NCBI GenBank assembly: GCA_026018925.1
Contig: JAKSZU010000011.1
Location: 4,531,985 to 4,595,984, forward strand
Source: Tupaia tana
Taxonomy: Eukaryota; Chordata; Mammalia; Scandentia; Tupaiidae
DNA: 64,000 nt
Reading direction: 5' to 3'
The notes under the pieces were generated by a model. That model was not told the DNA's origin. It was given only the letters and a program-made list of their open reading frames with translations, and made no database searches. Of this stretch, positions 10,736 through 21,424 are shown piece after piece. The translations under genes were made by a program, and so were the position numbers. The number at the start of each line of letters is the position of its first letter. Positions within the stretch are counted from its first letter, which is position 1.

Positions 10736-11410
10736 CCTCCTCCTCCATCACTTTCCTACAGGACACCTGACAATCCTGTAAGCCTTAGATCAGGTGCCCT
10801 CCTCTCAGTGACTGTAATGCCCTGAGAACAGTCTGAGAGCACGCTTGCACATGCTCTCCTCCGTCCCCCATTGGTTAACCCCTCCTTGTCCTTTACACTA
10901 AACTCAGTGTCACCTCCTCAGTGATAGCTTCTGGGACTCCTTGTCTCCCACTGGCTGACGTCAGGAATCTATCGCATGTGTTCTCCAAGTCTCACAGCCT
11001 GTCCTGAACTCCGCAGTAATGGCCCGACAGCCGCTCAAGGACGGGTTGCGTTGTCATTGCTGGATGCCGTTGTCCATGAGGGCAGTGTAGCACGATGCCT
11101 GGTGCCCTGGGGAGCCCCACCAACACCTGCTGAATGAAAACCCTCCCTGAGCACCTCCAACCTGCTGGCTCAAATGATTGCATAGACTCGAGTATTGAAA
11201 TGCTGGTTGGAGTTATCGACATGGAAGTTAATGAAGGTCTGCAGGAAATCGCTTTGCAGAGATTGAGGAGCAAGTGGGAGGCAGGTAAAGTAGCTTGTGT
11301 TTTTAAGAAACTTGATTGCGAATAGGATGGGAACCAGAGGGACATGGAGCAGAGAGACCGCCTGTCTGTTTACAAAGGGGTTAGATAATTTTATGAAGAA
11401 ATAATCAAGG

Positions 11411-11669
11411 GGGGCAGGCAGCAGATGACGTAATGGTTATGTTGCTGGATCCCACATCATCGACCGCAGTTTGAGTCCCAGACCTGGTGACTTAAAATTC
11501 ACACCGGGTGCATGTGCGTGCGTGCCCAAGACCCCAAAAGGAGAATGGAGGAGAAGGGATTGCGGCATCACCATCCCCTCTGGGGGATGATTTCTCGCTT
11601 TTTGTCTCCCTGTCTCTGTCTCTCTGGTGAGTGCACACACCCTAGAGCAAAAATCTCTTTTAAAAAATT
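11411..11669 (+). mobile_element. SINE-A
   Basis: The head is ggcaggcagcagatgacgta. It ends with agagcaaaaatctctttt, directly upstream of another SINE-A. Confidence 0.92.
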
Positions 11670-11676
11670 AAGAAGG

Positions 11677-11952
11677 GGAACCAGCAGTTAGCGTAATGGC
11701 TATGTCGCTGGACTCCCACGTAGTCGACCGCGGTTCGTGTCCCGGACCCGGTGGCTTAAAACTCAGGCTGGGCGCGTGTGCGTGCGTGCCCAAGATCCCG
11801 AGAGGAGAATGGAGGAGAAGGGATTGTGGCGTGACCATCCCCCCTGGGGGGTGATTTCTTGCTTTCTGTCTTTATGTCTCTCTCTGTCTGTCTGGCGAGT
11901 GCACGCGCCCTATAGCAAAAACCTCTCCAAAAAAAATAAAAATAAAAAAAAC
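11677..11952 (+). mobile_element. SINE-A, young copy
   Basis: CpGs are retained (gtcgaccgcggttcgtgtcc). TSD aagaagg is at 11670-11676 and 11953-11959. Confidence 0.95.
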
Positions 11953-11969
11953 AAGAAGGAATCGTGGGG

Positions 11970-12189
11970 GAGGGGAGCGCAGTGGTGGCAGTGCCACAGA
12001 GGCCGTAGAACTGGACCCGCATGGGGAGGTCCTGAAATCTCCCTGTCCATGTTGGGCACATGTAACTGACCATGACTTGGGATGGCAGAGGCTGGAGGGC
12101 GGTCACGGTGTCAAGACCCTGTTGGGGTTCCTGTCTCTCGCTTTCTCTCTGTTTCGTTCTGTCATGGGGGAAATAAATAAAACAAAAGG
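11970..12189 (+). mobile_element. SINE-C
   Basis: The start is gagcgcagtggtggcagtgc. It contains gtgtcaagaccctgttgggg and ends ggggaaataaataaaacaaa. Imperfect flanks are aatcgtgg and aatcatgg. Confidence 0.8.
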
Positions 12190-12214
12190 AGACAATCATG
12201 GAATTGCCCCTCTC

Positions 12215-12480
12215 TCGTTCTTTTTTTTTTTTTTTTTTTTCTTGTAGTTTTTGTTTGTGTTTTTGTTTCTAGCAGTGAAGACATGGCCGTTGCTTTATTG
12301 CTAAGCAGTTCAGACACAGATACACTCACCTTACTCTCGGGCCCTCCTGCCCCCTGGATTGAGGCGGACTTAGGTTCCCAGTGCGAAGCCAGCTCACCGA
12401 GGCCCTGCAGGGAGCTGTAAGTCTAGAGAGTTGGGGGAAAATCGTTTAAATGCCTGGGGATGAAGCCAGACTGCAGGGTT
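12215..12480 (-). pseudogene. Candidate 3'-end retrocopy of an unidentified mRNA
   Basis: About 20 T at 12221-12240 are followed, on the minus strand, by a sequence with an AATAAA hexamer (near 12297) ahead of the A tail. This resembles the 3' end of a processed transcript. I cannot name the source. It could instead be an old LINE tail. I see no feature in 12481-12780. Confidence 0.35.
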
Positions 12481-12780
12481 TAGACAACTTTCAAAGTTTC
12501 TCTTGGTGCTTCCTTCCTTCCTGGATGGGGGTATGGTGTCCTGGCCTCATACTCGACCCCAAAAGCCAGTCATTCTCTTTCAAGCAAGCAAATTTTCTGA
12601 CATAGAAACATTGGACTTTTCTCACTGTCAAATCTGGAATTGAGGATTCTCATTATGACTTTCCTTGGAAATTCACTTCAGTTTCTGATTATGTTGTAAG
12701 TATTTGAAGTATAAGATACTGAATGACATTTAAAGCTCATTCAGATAATGTAAATGGTTGTTTAAAGAAGTATTTAATTT

Positions 12781-13036
12781 GGGGACTAGCATATAGCGTA
12801 TTGGCTATATCACTGGATTCCCACATAGTCAATAGTGGTTCAAGTCCTGTACCCTGCGGCTTAAAACTCACGCTGGGAGTGTGCGTGCGTGCCCAAGGTC
12901 CTAAGAGGAGAATGGAGAAGGGATTGTGACTTGGCCATCCCCACAGGGGGTGATTTCTCACTTTCTGTCTCTCTGTCTCTCTCTGTCTCGTTGATGAGCG
13001 GCACACGCTCTATAGCAAAAGTCTCTCAAAAAGAGA
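12781..13036 (+). mobile_element. SINE-A-old
   Basis: The head is ggggactagcatatagcgta. It ends ctctatagcaaaagtctctc and abuts an antisense SINE-B. Confidence 0.9.
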
Positions 13037-13209
13037 GAATTATTTAACTTTATTTATTGGTATAATAATAATACTTATTATTATTATTTGACCAGAGAGA
13101 GGCAGAGAGAGGGGGAAAGTGAGAAAGCAAGTCACTGGGTCTGGGACTTGAACCACAGTCAGCCATGTGAGAGTCCAGTGCCTTAAACACCATGCCACCT
13201 GCCAGCCCC
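13037..13209 (-). mobile_element. SINE-B
   Basis: The tail region is AT-rich, then atttgaccagagagaggcag. It ends caccttgcc-like text: catgccacctgccagcccc. Confidence 0.9.
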
Positions 13210-13302
13210 AGATGATATAAATGTTTAAAAATAAATAAAATTAAAATATGTATTCAAAACTTTGAATAAATAAAACAAATATTCAATGAAATAATAATAT
13301 AT

Positions 13303-13562
13303 ATATATATTTTTTTTTTTTTTTTGAGTTTTTGCTATAGGGCTGTGCGCTCACCAGAAGAACAGAAAGACAGAGACAGAAAGCAAGAAATCACCCCCTG
13401 GGGGATGGCCATGCTGCAATCCCTTCTCCATTCTCCTCTCAGGATCTTGAGCACACATGCACATGCACCTGGGGTGAGTTTAAGCTACTGGGTCCAGGAC
13501 TAAAACCGTGGTCGACCACATGGGAGTCCAGCGACATAGCCATTATACTAACTGCTGGTCCC
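13303..13562 (-). mobile_element. SINE-A
   Basis: It sits beside a short (AT)n run. Flanks are aataataatatat and aataataaatat. It ends ctaactgctggtccc. Confidence 0.92.
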
Positions 13563-13576
13563 AATAATAAATATCT

Positions 13577-13752
13577 TTTAAAATAAGCATTAATTTAATT
13601 TGATTTAATTATTATTGTTTTTTAATTTGACCAGAGAGAGACAGAGAGAGGGGGTTGAGGAGTGAAACAGCAAGCTGCCAGGTCCAGCACTCAAATCACG
13701 GTTGGCCGTGTGGAAGTCCAGCACCTTAACCATCATGCCATCTGCTGGCCCC
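13577..13752 (-). mobile_element. SINE-B
   Basis: The B-type end is tttttaatttgaccagagag. The head is at the right, gccatctgctggcccc. Confidence 0.9.
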
Positions 13753-13762
13753 AGTATTATCA

Positions 13763-14021
13763 TTTTTTTTCCTAAGACATTTTTGCTATAGAGCATGTTC
13801 AATCACCAGAGAGACAGAGAGGGTCAGAGACACAGAAAGCAAGAAATCACCTGTCAGTGAGGATGGCCACATTACAGTCCCTTCTCCTCCATTCTCCTCC
13901 AAGAATTTTGGGCACACATGCACACATGCCTGGTTTGTTTTAGGTTGCCAGGTCTGAGACTTGAACCACAGCCAACTATGTGGAAGTTTAGTGATGTAAC
14001 CATTACATCATCTGCTGGTCC
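13763..14021 (-). mobile_element. SINE-A-old
   Basis: TSD cagtattatcattttt at 13752, repeated as cagtattattatttttt at 14022. Confidence 0.92.
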
Positions 14022-14030
14022 CAGTATTAT

Positions 14031-14175
14031 TATTTTTTAAATTTGCTATAGGACACATGTGTTCACCAGAAAGAGAGAGACAGAGTGAGAAAGCAAGTCG
14101 CCAGGTCCAGGACTTGAACTGTAGTCAACTACGTGGAAGTCCAGCACCTTAACCACCACACCACCTGCTGGTCTC
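14031..14175 (-). mobile_element. SINE-B variant
   Basis: B-type body gtgagaaagcaagtcgccag, but the end reads aaatttgctataggacacat rather than the usual ttgaccagag. Confidence 0.88.
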
Positions 14176-14257
14176 CCAAACTAAATATTTTTACCCAATA
14201 TACCAAGTTCTTATTGTTGCATAGAGCTTTATATTTATAATATTTAACTATTTTCTT

Positions 14258-14558
14258 CTTTCTTTCTTTCTTTTTTTTTTTTTTTTTAAGGTTTTTGCCA
14301 AAGGCACATACGTTTGTCACAGAGAGATTTTAATTTGACTAGAGAGAGACACAGAGAGGGGGGGCAGGGGAAGTGAGAAATTACCCCCCAGGGAGGATGG
14401 CCACAACGCAGTCCCTTCTCCCTGAATCTCCTCTCAGGATTTTAGGCATATATGTACATACACCTGATGTGATTGATTCTCAAGCTGCTGTGTCTGGGAC
14501 TCACACCACAGTCAGCCATGTGGGAGGATGGCACCTTAACCTCCACACCACCTGATAG
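14258..14558 (-). mobile_element. Chimeric SINE (A-type with a B-type segment)
   Basis: It begins as A-type (aaggtttttgccaaaggcac), switches to B-type (attttaatttgactagagag), then returns to the A-type body (gaaattaccccccagggagg). It ends cacaccacctgatag. Confidence 0.75.
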
Positions 14559-14569
14559 CAATATAACTT

Positions 14570-14949
14570 CATTTTTTTGAAAAGAATTATTTTACTGGGG
14601 CTGGCAGGTAGCATGGTGGTAAAAGTGCTGGACTCCCACATGGCCGACCGCGGTTCAAATCCTGGACTTGGTGGTTTCCTTTCTCACTTTCCCTCTCTCT
14701 CTTTCTCTGTCTCTCTCTGATCAAACTGGAAAATAATAATAATAAATAAAGTTAAATAAAATAATAGTTAAAAAAAGAAAGAATTATTTTATTTAATTTT
14801 ATTTATCCATTCATTTTAATTTGACTAGAGAGACACAGAGAGAGGGGGCAGGGGAAGTGAGAAAGCAAGCCACCAGGTTTGGGACTCGAACCATGATCGG
14901 CCATGTGGGAGTGTCCAGCGCCTTAACCACCACACCACTCGCTGGTTCC
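14570..14949 (-). mobile_element. SINE-B interrupted by a sense SINE-B
   Basis: The outer TSD is aatataactt at 14560-14569 and 14950-14959. The outer copy is split at its tail by the insertion 14596-14777. Confidence 0.9.
14596..14777 (+). mobile_element. SINE-B nested in antisense SINE-B
   Basis: TSD aaagaattatttta at about 14581-14594 and 14778-14791. The head is ggggctggcaggtagcatgg and the end tctgatcaaactggaaaa. Confidence 0.92.
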
Positions 14950-14959
14950 AATATAACTT

Positions 14960-15209
14960 AATTTTTGAAGAAAGGGATTTTTCCTATAGGACACATGCGC
15001 TCACTCGAGAAATAGAGATAGACAAAGTGAGAAATCACTCCCTGGGGGGATGGCCATATTGCAATTCCTTATCCTCCATTCTCCTCTCAGGATTTTGGGC
15101 ACACATACATGTGCCCAGAGTGAGGTTCAAGCTGCAGGGTCTGGAACTCAAATCATGGTCAGTCATGTGGGAGTTCAGTGCCTTAATTACCACGCCATCT
15201 GCTGGTCTC
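14960..15209 (-). mobile_element. SINE-A-old
   Basis: Starts tttttgaagaaagggatttt and ends catctgctggtctc. Diverged. Confidence 0.88.
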
Positions 15210-15257
15210 AACGTTTTTCTTAATAATTACACACAGTTATTGTTAAGGTGTAATCCT

Positions 15258-15702
15258 CATTGAGACCGGCAGGTGGCGTGGTGGTTAAGGCACTGGACTT
15301 CCATATGGCTGACTGCAGTTCGAATCTCAGACCTGGCAACTTGCTTTCTCACTTTCCCTCTCTTTCCCTCTCTCTCTGACTCTGGTAAAATTAAATAATA
15401 ATAATAATATGAGACTGGTAGATGGCATAATGGCTACGTCACTGGACTCCCATGTAGCCAACTGCAGTCCAAGTTCCAGACCCGGTGGCTTAAACTCACA
15501 CCGGGTGTGTGTGCATGCGTGCCCAAGATCCCGAGAAGAGAATAGAGGAGAAGGAATAGCGGCATGGCCATCCCCCCCCCGGGGGGGGGGTGATATCTCA
15601 CTTTCTGTCTCTCTCTGTTTCTCTGGTGACGCACGCGCCCTACAGCAAAAACCTCTCCAAAAATAATAATAATAGTAATAAATAAAATTAAATCTTTTAA
15701 AA
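15258..15702 (+). mobile_element. SINE-B with SINE-A inserted in its tail
   Basis: TSD aaggtgtaatcct at 15245-15257 and 15703-15715 encloses both elements. The SINE-B head is gagaccggcaggtggcgtgg, and the remainder of its tail lies at 15663-15702. Confidence 0.92.
15410..15662 (+). mobile_element. SINE-A nested in SINE-B tail
   Basis: The head is gagactggtagatggcataa and the end ctacagcaaaaacctctcc. The flanking aataataat on both sides is tail sequence of the host SINE-B. Confidence 0.9.
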
Positions 15703-15860
15703 AAGGTGTAATCCTTGTTACCCCATTTACAGTAGAAGAAGCTGAAGTTTAGAAAAAGTATAGAATTTTACCGATGCCTCCCCAACTGAATGAAAACCAA
15801 GTCTACACTGTGTTAGAGAACACAGATGCTCAGTAGGTAGTTTTAAATTTTTTTGTTTGA

Positions 15861-15968
15861 GGGGGCCAGCAGATGGTGTAGTGGTTACATCACTGGACTC
15901 CCACTTGGCTGATTGCTGTTCAAGTCCCAGACCTGGTGGCTTGAAGATCACACCAGGCATGTGTGCTA
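15861..15968 (+). mobile_element. SINE-A-old, 3'-truncated
   Basis: The head, B box and start of the body (ggcttgaagatcacaccagg) are present, then the sequence leaves the consensus after gcatgtgtgc. Loss of the 3' end points to a later deletion or recombination. I see no gene in 15969-16566. Confidence 0.8.
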
Positions 15969-16566
15969 TTGGGCTGGCCCCTGCTGTTGGATTCTGTACC
16001 TAGGGAGAGAAAACAGGGTGGAGAGGAAGACTGAGGCCTCTGGGCAGCTGGGAGGAGGTGACCCAGGATAGCTGGAGGATGAGCCTCAGGTAGACTCTAG
16101 CACTGATTCAAAAAAGGCAGATGAAAGACGTCAGATGGAAGGGAAATTTGAGCTCTTGCCTAGTGGTCTTACCTTTTTCCTCAGTGACCTGCCAGAGCAT
16201 CAGGGTTACAGGCAGGGGGCTTGTGGGGAAAGGTGCCATGGGGCTGCAGTAGAAGGGCATGGGAGAGGGAGTTATATGGGGCAGACAGAGGGAGGCCTGC
16301 CAGGTGGAAGAGTTGAGAGCTTTCTCTGAGGAGGGAAACTGGCGCTCAGAGTAACCATAAGGTTGGCTTCAGTGGTTCCCAGCAGCTTAACACTCAGAGC
16401 CGGGAAATGAGGAATTAGATGGATCTGGCGCTTCTTGGGGTGCTTATGACAGAGGGATGGGGGCAAAATAGGTGGTAGCAGGTCCTGGAAGCCACAATGT
16501 GTGGCACATTGCCTAGGAAGGACAAAAAGCCAGAGGGGTCCGGGGATGGGCTAAAATGTACTGAAA

Positions 16567-17210
16567 CCAGTGGGTCTCAAACTTGAGCATGTGTCAGAAT
16601 CCCTAGAGATCTTGTGCAAACAGGATTGCTGGCCTAGCCTATGGCGCACAGATAGTACCACTGCTTAGGAGGCTGGAAGATGCATGAGAGGCCCGAGTTC
16701 AGTCCACGGGCCTACCTGAACACACCGAGTACAGTTGCACACACCTGTGTCCCTAGCTAATTGGGAGGCCAGTGCGGGAGGATTGTGACACTATGAAACC
16801 CTGTCAAATTCTTATCTTGGCCTAGTCTGGTGGCATTGTCTGTGGTAAACTGAACTGTAATGTTAGAAACCATGTGGCCGACCACAGACATGGCTGACCA
16901 CAGATTCAGACCCCTGAGTTGGCCTCAAAACATGCTGAGCATGTGAGCAGGTGCCCAGGATCCTGAAGACCTCTGTGACTTTCCCTTTTCTTCTCTCTGT
17001 CCCTCTCTCATAAAATAATAAAATAAAATATAAAATAAAATAAAATAAAATAAGTGTGGATTGCTAAGCTTCCCCTCCACACACACACTCCAGTTTCTGA
17101 CTCAGTAGGTTGGAGACATTTACATTTCTGAGGGTTTTCCAAGGACACTGCTGCTTCTGCTGCTACTGCTGCCCAGGGTCAGGTTGGGAACCACATTTTG
17201 AGAAGACCTG
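16567..17210. mobile_element. MER5A-type hAT element, split by a composite SINE
   Basis: Left part: gtgggtctcaaacttgagca, gtcagaatccctagagatct. Right part: tccagtttctgactcagtag and aaccacattttgagaagacc. This is the order of MER5A. The gap is the insertion at 16631-17057. Confidence 0.8.
16631..17057 (+). mobile_element. Composite SINE: tRNA-like head + 7SL-like monomer + second tRNA-like unit
   Basis: Flanked by ggattgct at 16623-16630 and 17058-17065, so it went in as one unit. 16631-16715 is tRNA-like (cctatggcgcacagatagta; cccgagttcagtcc). 16737-16805 resembles a 7SL/Alu monomer (cacacacctgtgtccctagc, ttgggaggccagtgcgggag, atgaaaccctgtc). 16818-16990 is another tRNA-SINE segment, then a pyrimidine tract and an (AAAAT)n tail. 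The 7SL part shows a retroposon lineage shared with Supraprimates. Confidence 0.7.
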
Positions 17211-17309
17211 GGGCTGGGAAGGAAGAAAGCAAGTCTTTCTCTCTTGAGGTCTCGTTAAGGTTTCAGAGCAGACAGAACCATTTCTGGACTCAGGGAATTT
17301 AGGGCATCA

Positions 17310-17650
17310 CTGAAAGTACTGACCCTGAAGGGACACTAAATGCACACACGCAACAAATCTTAGTTGACAAAGACCCTCTGCTTGGCCAAGCTTTAGTCAG
17401 GCTCCTGAACCTTCTCCTAGGCCCATCTGTGCACTTACATGTAAAATTCCCTTTTAGCAAAGAATCCTGCTGAGTCAGTTTAGAAGGAAGTCCCCCCACC
17501 CCCACTCCTTCTTAGCATCTGATCACCCTGGACATCTGATCAGCTTCCTCAGCCTCCACCCTCCCCTGGTGATGTCTGGTCACCTGGCCCATCTTCAGCA
17601 CAAATCTTGTTAGGTCAGTTTAGCTAGAATCCCCCTTATCCCTGATATTG
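17310..17650 (-). mobile_element. Unclassified LTR-like old repeat (second copy)
   Basis: The reverse complement matches 5190-5480 over its whole length (ccagacatcaccag, aggattctttgctaaa, ctaggagaaggttcagg). The family is not identified. Confidence 0.5.
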
Positions 17651-17669
17651 TTCTTTTAGTAATTTTCCT

Positions 17670-17908
17670 TTTCTTTTGAAAATTTATTTATTTATTTCTT
17701 CCATGAACGAAAGAGACAGCAAGAGACAGAGAGACAGAGAGCTAGCACTCCCCAATGAGACCTTGGCACCAAAATCCACCTCCACCCTCAGGCAGCCTGA
17801 ATCATACACATGCATGCCCAGGTCTCTGGGTGTGAACCTAGAACCTTCCCATGTGGGTCAGCCGCTCTGAGCACTGTGTTCTAGCCCTGAGCTACCATCC
17901 AGCATCCT
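17670..17908 (-). mobile_element. SINE-C
   Basis: Starts atttatttatttcttccatg and ends gagctaccatcc. The flanks ttagtaattttc and ttagtacttttc form an imperfect TSD. Confidence 0.82.
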
Positions 17909-18069
17909 ATTAGTACTTTTCTATCTGCCCACTCTCCACCTTGGTCCTGTCAACTCCTACTTCACAAGGCCTTACTTGAAGTTGAGCCCAGTCTCTCTCC
18001 CACCACTGCAAAATCCCATTGTGGAGGTCCCTACGGCTTTGTCAATGGTCCTGCATGGTCTTCTTCTTT

Positions 18070-18116
<47 letters not shown>
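18070..18116. repeat. (TTTA)n microsatellite
   Basis: About eleven TTTA units, grown from the A-rich tail of the adjoining antisense SINE-A. Confidence 0.95.
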
Positions 18117-18364
18117 GGAGAGGTTTTTGCTATAGGGTGTGTGCGCTCACCAGACAGACAGAGAGAGACAGAGAGACAGAAAGCGAGAAATCACCCCCCA
18201 GGGGGGATGGCCACGCCGCAATCCCTTCTCCTCCATTCTCCTCTCAGGATCTTGGGCATGCACGCACATGCGCCCAGCGTGAGTTTAAGCCACCGGGTCC
18301 GGGACGCGAACCGCGGTTGACTACGTGGGAGTCCAGTGACATAGCCATTACTCTAACTGCTGGT
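18077..18364 (-). mobile_element. SINE-A nested in SINE-B tail, young copy
   Basis: Near-consensus body with retained CpGs. tcttctttttattt flanks both sides. Confidence 0.93.
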
Positions 18365-18846
18365 CTCTTCTTTTTATTTTTTAAGAATTATTTTATTTCA
18401 TTGCCATTTGTTTACTTTGACCAGAGAATGACAGAGAGAGAGAAAGGAAAAGTGAGAAAGCAAGCCTCCAGGTCCAGGATCGAATTGTTGTTGGGTATGT
18501 GGGAGTCCAGGGCCTTAACCACAATGCCACTTGCCAACCACCTGCATGGTCTTCTTTACAACTTCTAACAACTCCCACTGAGTAACTTTTTAAAAAAGAA
18601 TTGTTTACTTTATCTTATGTATTTTTTTGGTGTTTTTTAAAATAATGTATTTTATTTATTTATTATCATCATAATCTTGTTTATATTACATTGAATCACA
18701 TATAACTTTACAGTGTATTACATTCTTTTTCCAGAAGGAATACCATGCATATCAGTCAATACAGAGACATTAAAATCCCCATTTCATCATCCAATAGCTT
18801 TTCATTATTTTTCCCAATCATTGCTATCATTATTATTATTCCAATT

Positions 18847-19550
18847 TTTTTTTTTTTTTGGAACAATAAACACCTTTATTACAGAGCGAAGATAGGAAGG
18901 TTTATTTGCCTTTCCGGGCTTCGATTTTCCTCAGGTAGAACTCCAGCTCCTTGCCCTCTAACACATAGCCATTGGCACGGCCGGACTGGCCTGGTCTGGA
19001 TGCAATGCAGGCAAGCAGCTTGCCCTGCTGGAACTGCTCCTCCAGGAGACTGCTGATTTTGGCATTCTTTTTCCTTTCATCGTATTTCTTCTGAATTTTC
19101 TTTGATCGCTTTTTATTTAACATCTCTTCCTCCTCAGGAGTCAGCTTGGCCCCCTTCTTGTGGCCCAGGGGCAGTGCATAGTGGGACTTGTACCACTGTC
19201 GGTACGGTGGGCTGTCAATGAGCACGATGCAGTTCTTCACCAGGGTCTTGGTGCGCACTAGCTCGTTATTGGATGCGTTGTAGACAACATCGATGATCCT
19301 TGTTTTGTGTGTACAACACTCTGAGCCCCAAGAAAAGTTCCCCACGTCCAGCCTCAGGGCGGTATTTCTCGTTACCTCCCCGCACACGGACTGTGTGTAT
19401 GTGGCGGGGGCCAGTCTTAGTGTTGGTAGTGGGGCGTCCCAACTCATACTTCTGCTTCTTATGGTAGGGCTTTCTCTTGTCCCCCGTCTTGCGGCGCTTG
19501 TGCCAGTTGTCCCTAGAGATACCCATCGCTCGGCATTGGCTGAAAAGAGC
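18847..19550 (-). pseudogene. RPS8P: RPS8 processed pseudogene
   Basis: An intronless minus-strand copy of ribosomal protein S8 (small-subunit protein eS8). The start codon is at 19524-19526 with [15 protein letters not shown]; the stop is at 18902-18904 after KIEARKGK. The 5' end begins at a TOP-like CTCTTTTC (about 19549), so the copy is full length. A poly-A (poly-T on plus) is at 18847-18859. TSD attccaatt at 18838-18846 and 19551-19559. A frameshift near codon 57 (after GGNEKYR) splits the reading frame, so no full protein can be made. It is inserted in the L1 3' UTR. It has no promoter of its own that I can see. Confidence 0.96.
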
Positions 19551-21424
19551 ATTCCAATTATTTTTTTGAATAGTCAATCACTATTTTCCATTTTGTTTGT
19601 AAAAAGACTTTCTTTACTTGACACGGAATACTTCTCACATCAACCCAGCTGAGAATACTATACACGTCATCATCAACTGGTAATAAACCATATCTGTGTC
19701 CTACTAATGTCACGTCTCTGTATTTATTCTCTTGCTATCTTTCTCTATACTCTTTTCTCCTGCCCCATTCCACACTGTCTTATTCTCATTAATTATTTTC
19801 ACTGCTTTTATGTCCTCCAATATTTCGATCTCTACCATAGAGTGCGGATAGTTGGTATATATTAAGTGGATACATACAATATCTTTCTTTCATATTTTGG
19901 CTTACTTCACTCAGCAATAGATCCTCCATATCCAACCACTTTCTATCAAATGCCGGGGTCTTGTTTTTATATTTTTATGGCTGAGTAGTATTCCATAGAG
20001 TATATATGCCACACTTTTTCAATCCATTCATCTGTTTGTGGACATTTGGGTTGGTTCCATGTCTTGGCGATCGTGAATAATGCTGCAATAAACATCGATG
20101 TGCAAGCACTTTTCCAACTGAGCGTTCTCCTGTCCTTTGGGTAGATACCCAGAAGTGGGATTGCTGGATCAAATCGTAGTTCTATTTGTAGATCTTTGAG
20201 AAACCTCCATATTGTTCTCCACAGTGGCTGAACCAGTTTACATTCCCATCAACAGTGTAGGAGAGTTCCCTTTCCACCACATCCCTGCCAACAGTTATCA
20301 CATTTTATATTTTTAATCTTTGCCATTCTGACAGGGGTTAGGTGGTATCTCATTGTGTTTTTTATCTGCATCTCCCTTATGATGAGGGATGTTGAACATT
20401 TTCTCATATGCTTTTTGGCTGTTCATATGTCTTCCTTAGATACATTTTTGTTCAGCTCATTTTCCCATCTTTTAATTGGGTTAATCTTTTTTTTTTTTTT
20501 CATGTAAGGTGCTTGAGTTCCCTGTGTATTCTGGTTATCGGTCCCTTGTCCAAGGCATATTTAACAAAAATATTCTCCCATTCTGAGAGTTGTCGATTCA
20601 TGCTTGTTACTGTGTCCTTTGTGTGCAGAAACTTCTTAGTCTGATATAGTCCCATTTGTCTATTTTAGGGATTATTGCCTGTGCTTTGGGAGTCTTATTT
20701 AAAAAAATCTTTGCCTACTCCAATGTCTCCCAGAGTTTCCCCAGCATTTTCCACCAGTAGTTTTATTGTTTGAGGTCTTAGGTTCAGATCTTTGATCCCT
20801 TCTGAGTTGATTACTGTTAATAGTGAAAAATGGGGGTTCAATTTCATCTTTCTGCAGGTGGATACCGAGTTTTTCCAGCACCACTTACTAAAGAGGTTTT
20901 CCTTTTCCCAATGGATTGACTGATATCCTTTGTCAAAAATCAGTTGACCATAAGCTTTGGGGGTTATTTCTGGGGTCTCTAGTATATTCCATTGGTCCAC
21001 ATGTCTGTTTTTGTGCCAATACCATGCTGTTTTGATGATCACAGCTTTATAGTATATCTTGGGATCAGGGATGATATGTCTCCCACTCCATTCTTCTTGC
21101 GCAGGATTACTTTTGCAATATGAGGCCTTTTATGATTCCAGACAAATTCTATGATTGTCTTTTCTAGATCTGTGAAGAATATTTCTGGTATTTTGATTGG
21201 AATTGCATTAAACATGTAGATTAATTTGGGTAGAATTGCCATTTCAATTATGTAATTCTTCCAGTCCAGGAACATGGGATGTCCTTCCACTTTTTCATGT
21301 CACTTTCAATATCTTCTTTAAGATTTTCATAGTTTTCTTTATAAAGGTCTTTGAGTTCCTTAGTTAGGTTTATCCCTAGGTATCTAATGCATCTTGTGGC
21401 TATGGTGAAAGGAACTCCTTTCTT

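Larger units (their letters stand above)
18067..18540 (-). mobile_element. SINE-B carrying a nested SINE-A
   Basis: A perfect 17-bp TSD, cctgcatggtcttcttt, at 18050-18066 and 18541-18557 encloses both. The SINE-B body lies at 18370-18540. Confidence 0.95.

Noticed and set aside
18902..19552. A 216-residue frame that looks like ribosomal protein S8
   Set aside because: It lacks introns, carries poly-A and a TSD, and the true start is in another frame because of a frameshift. It is a processed pseudogene, not a functional gene.
20695..21290. Frames similar to reverse-transcriptase-associated ORF2
   Set aside because: They belong to a truncated L1 with broken frames, so they are not a functional polymerase.
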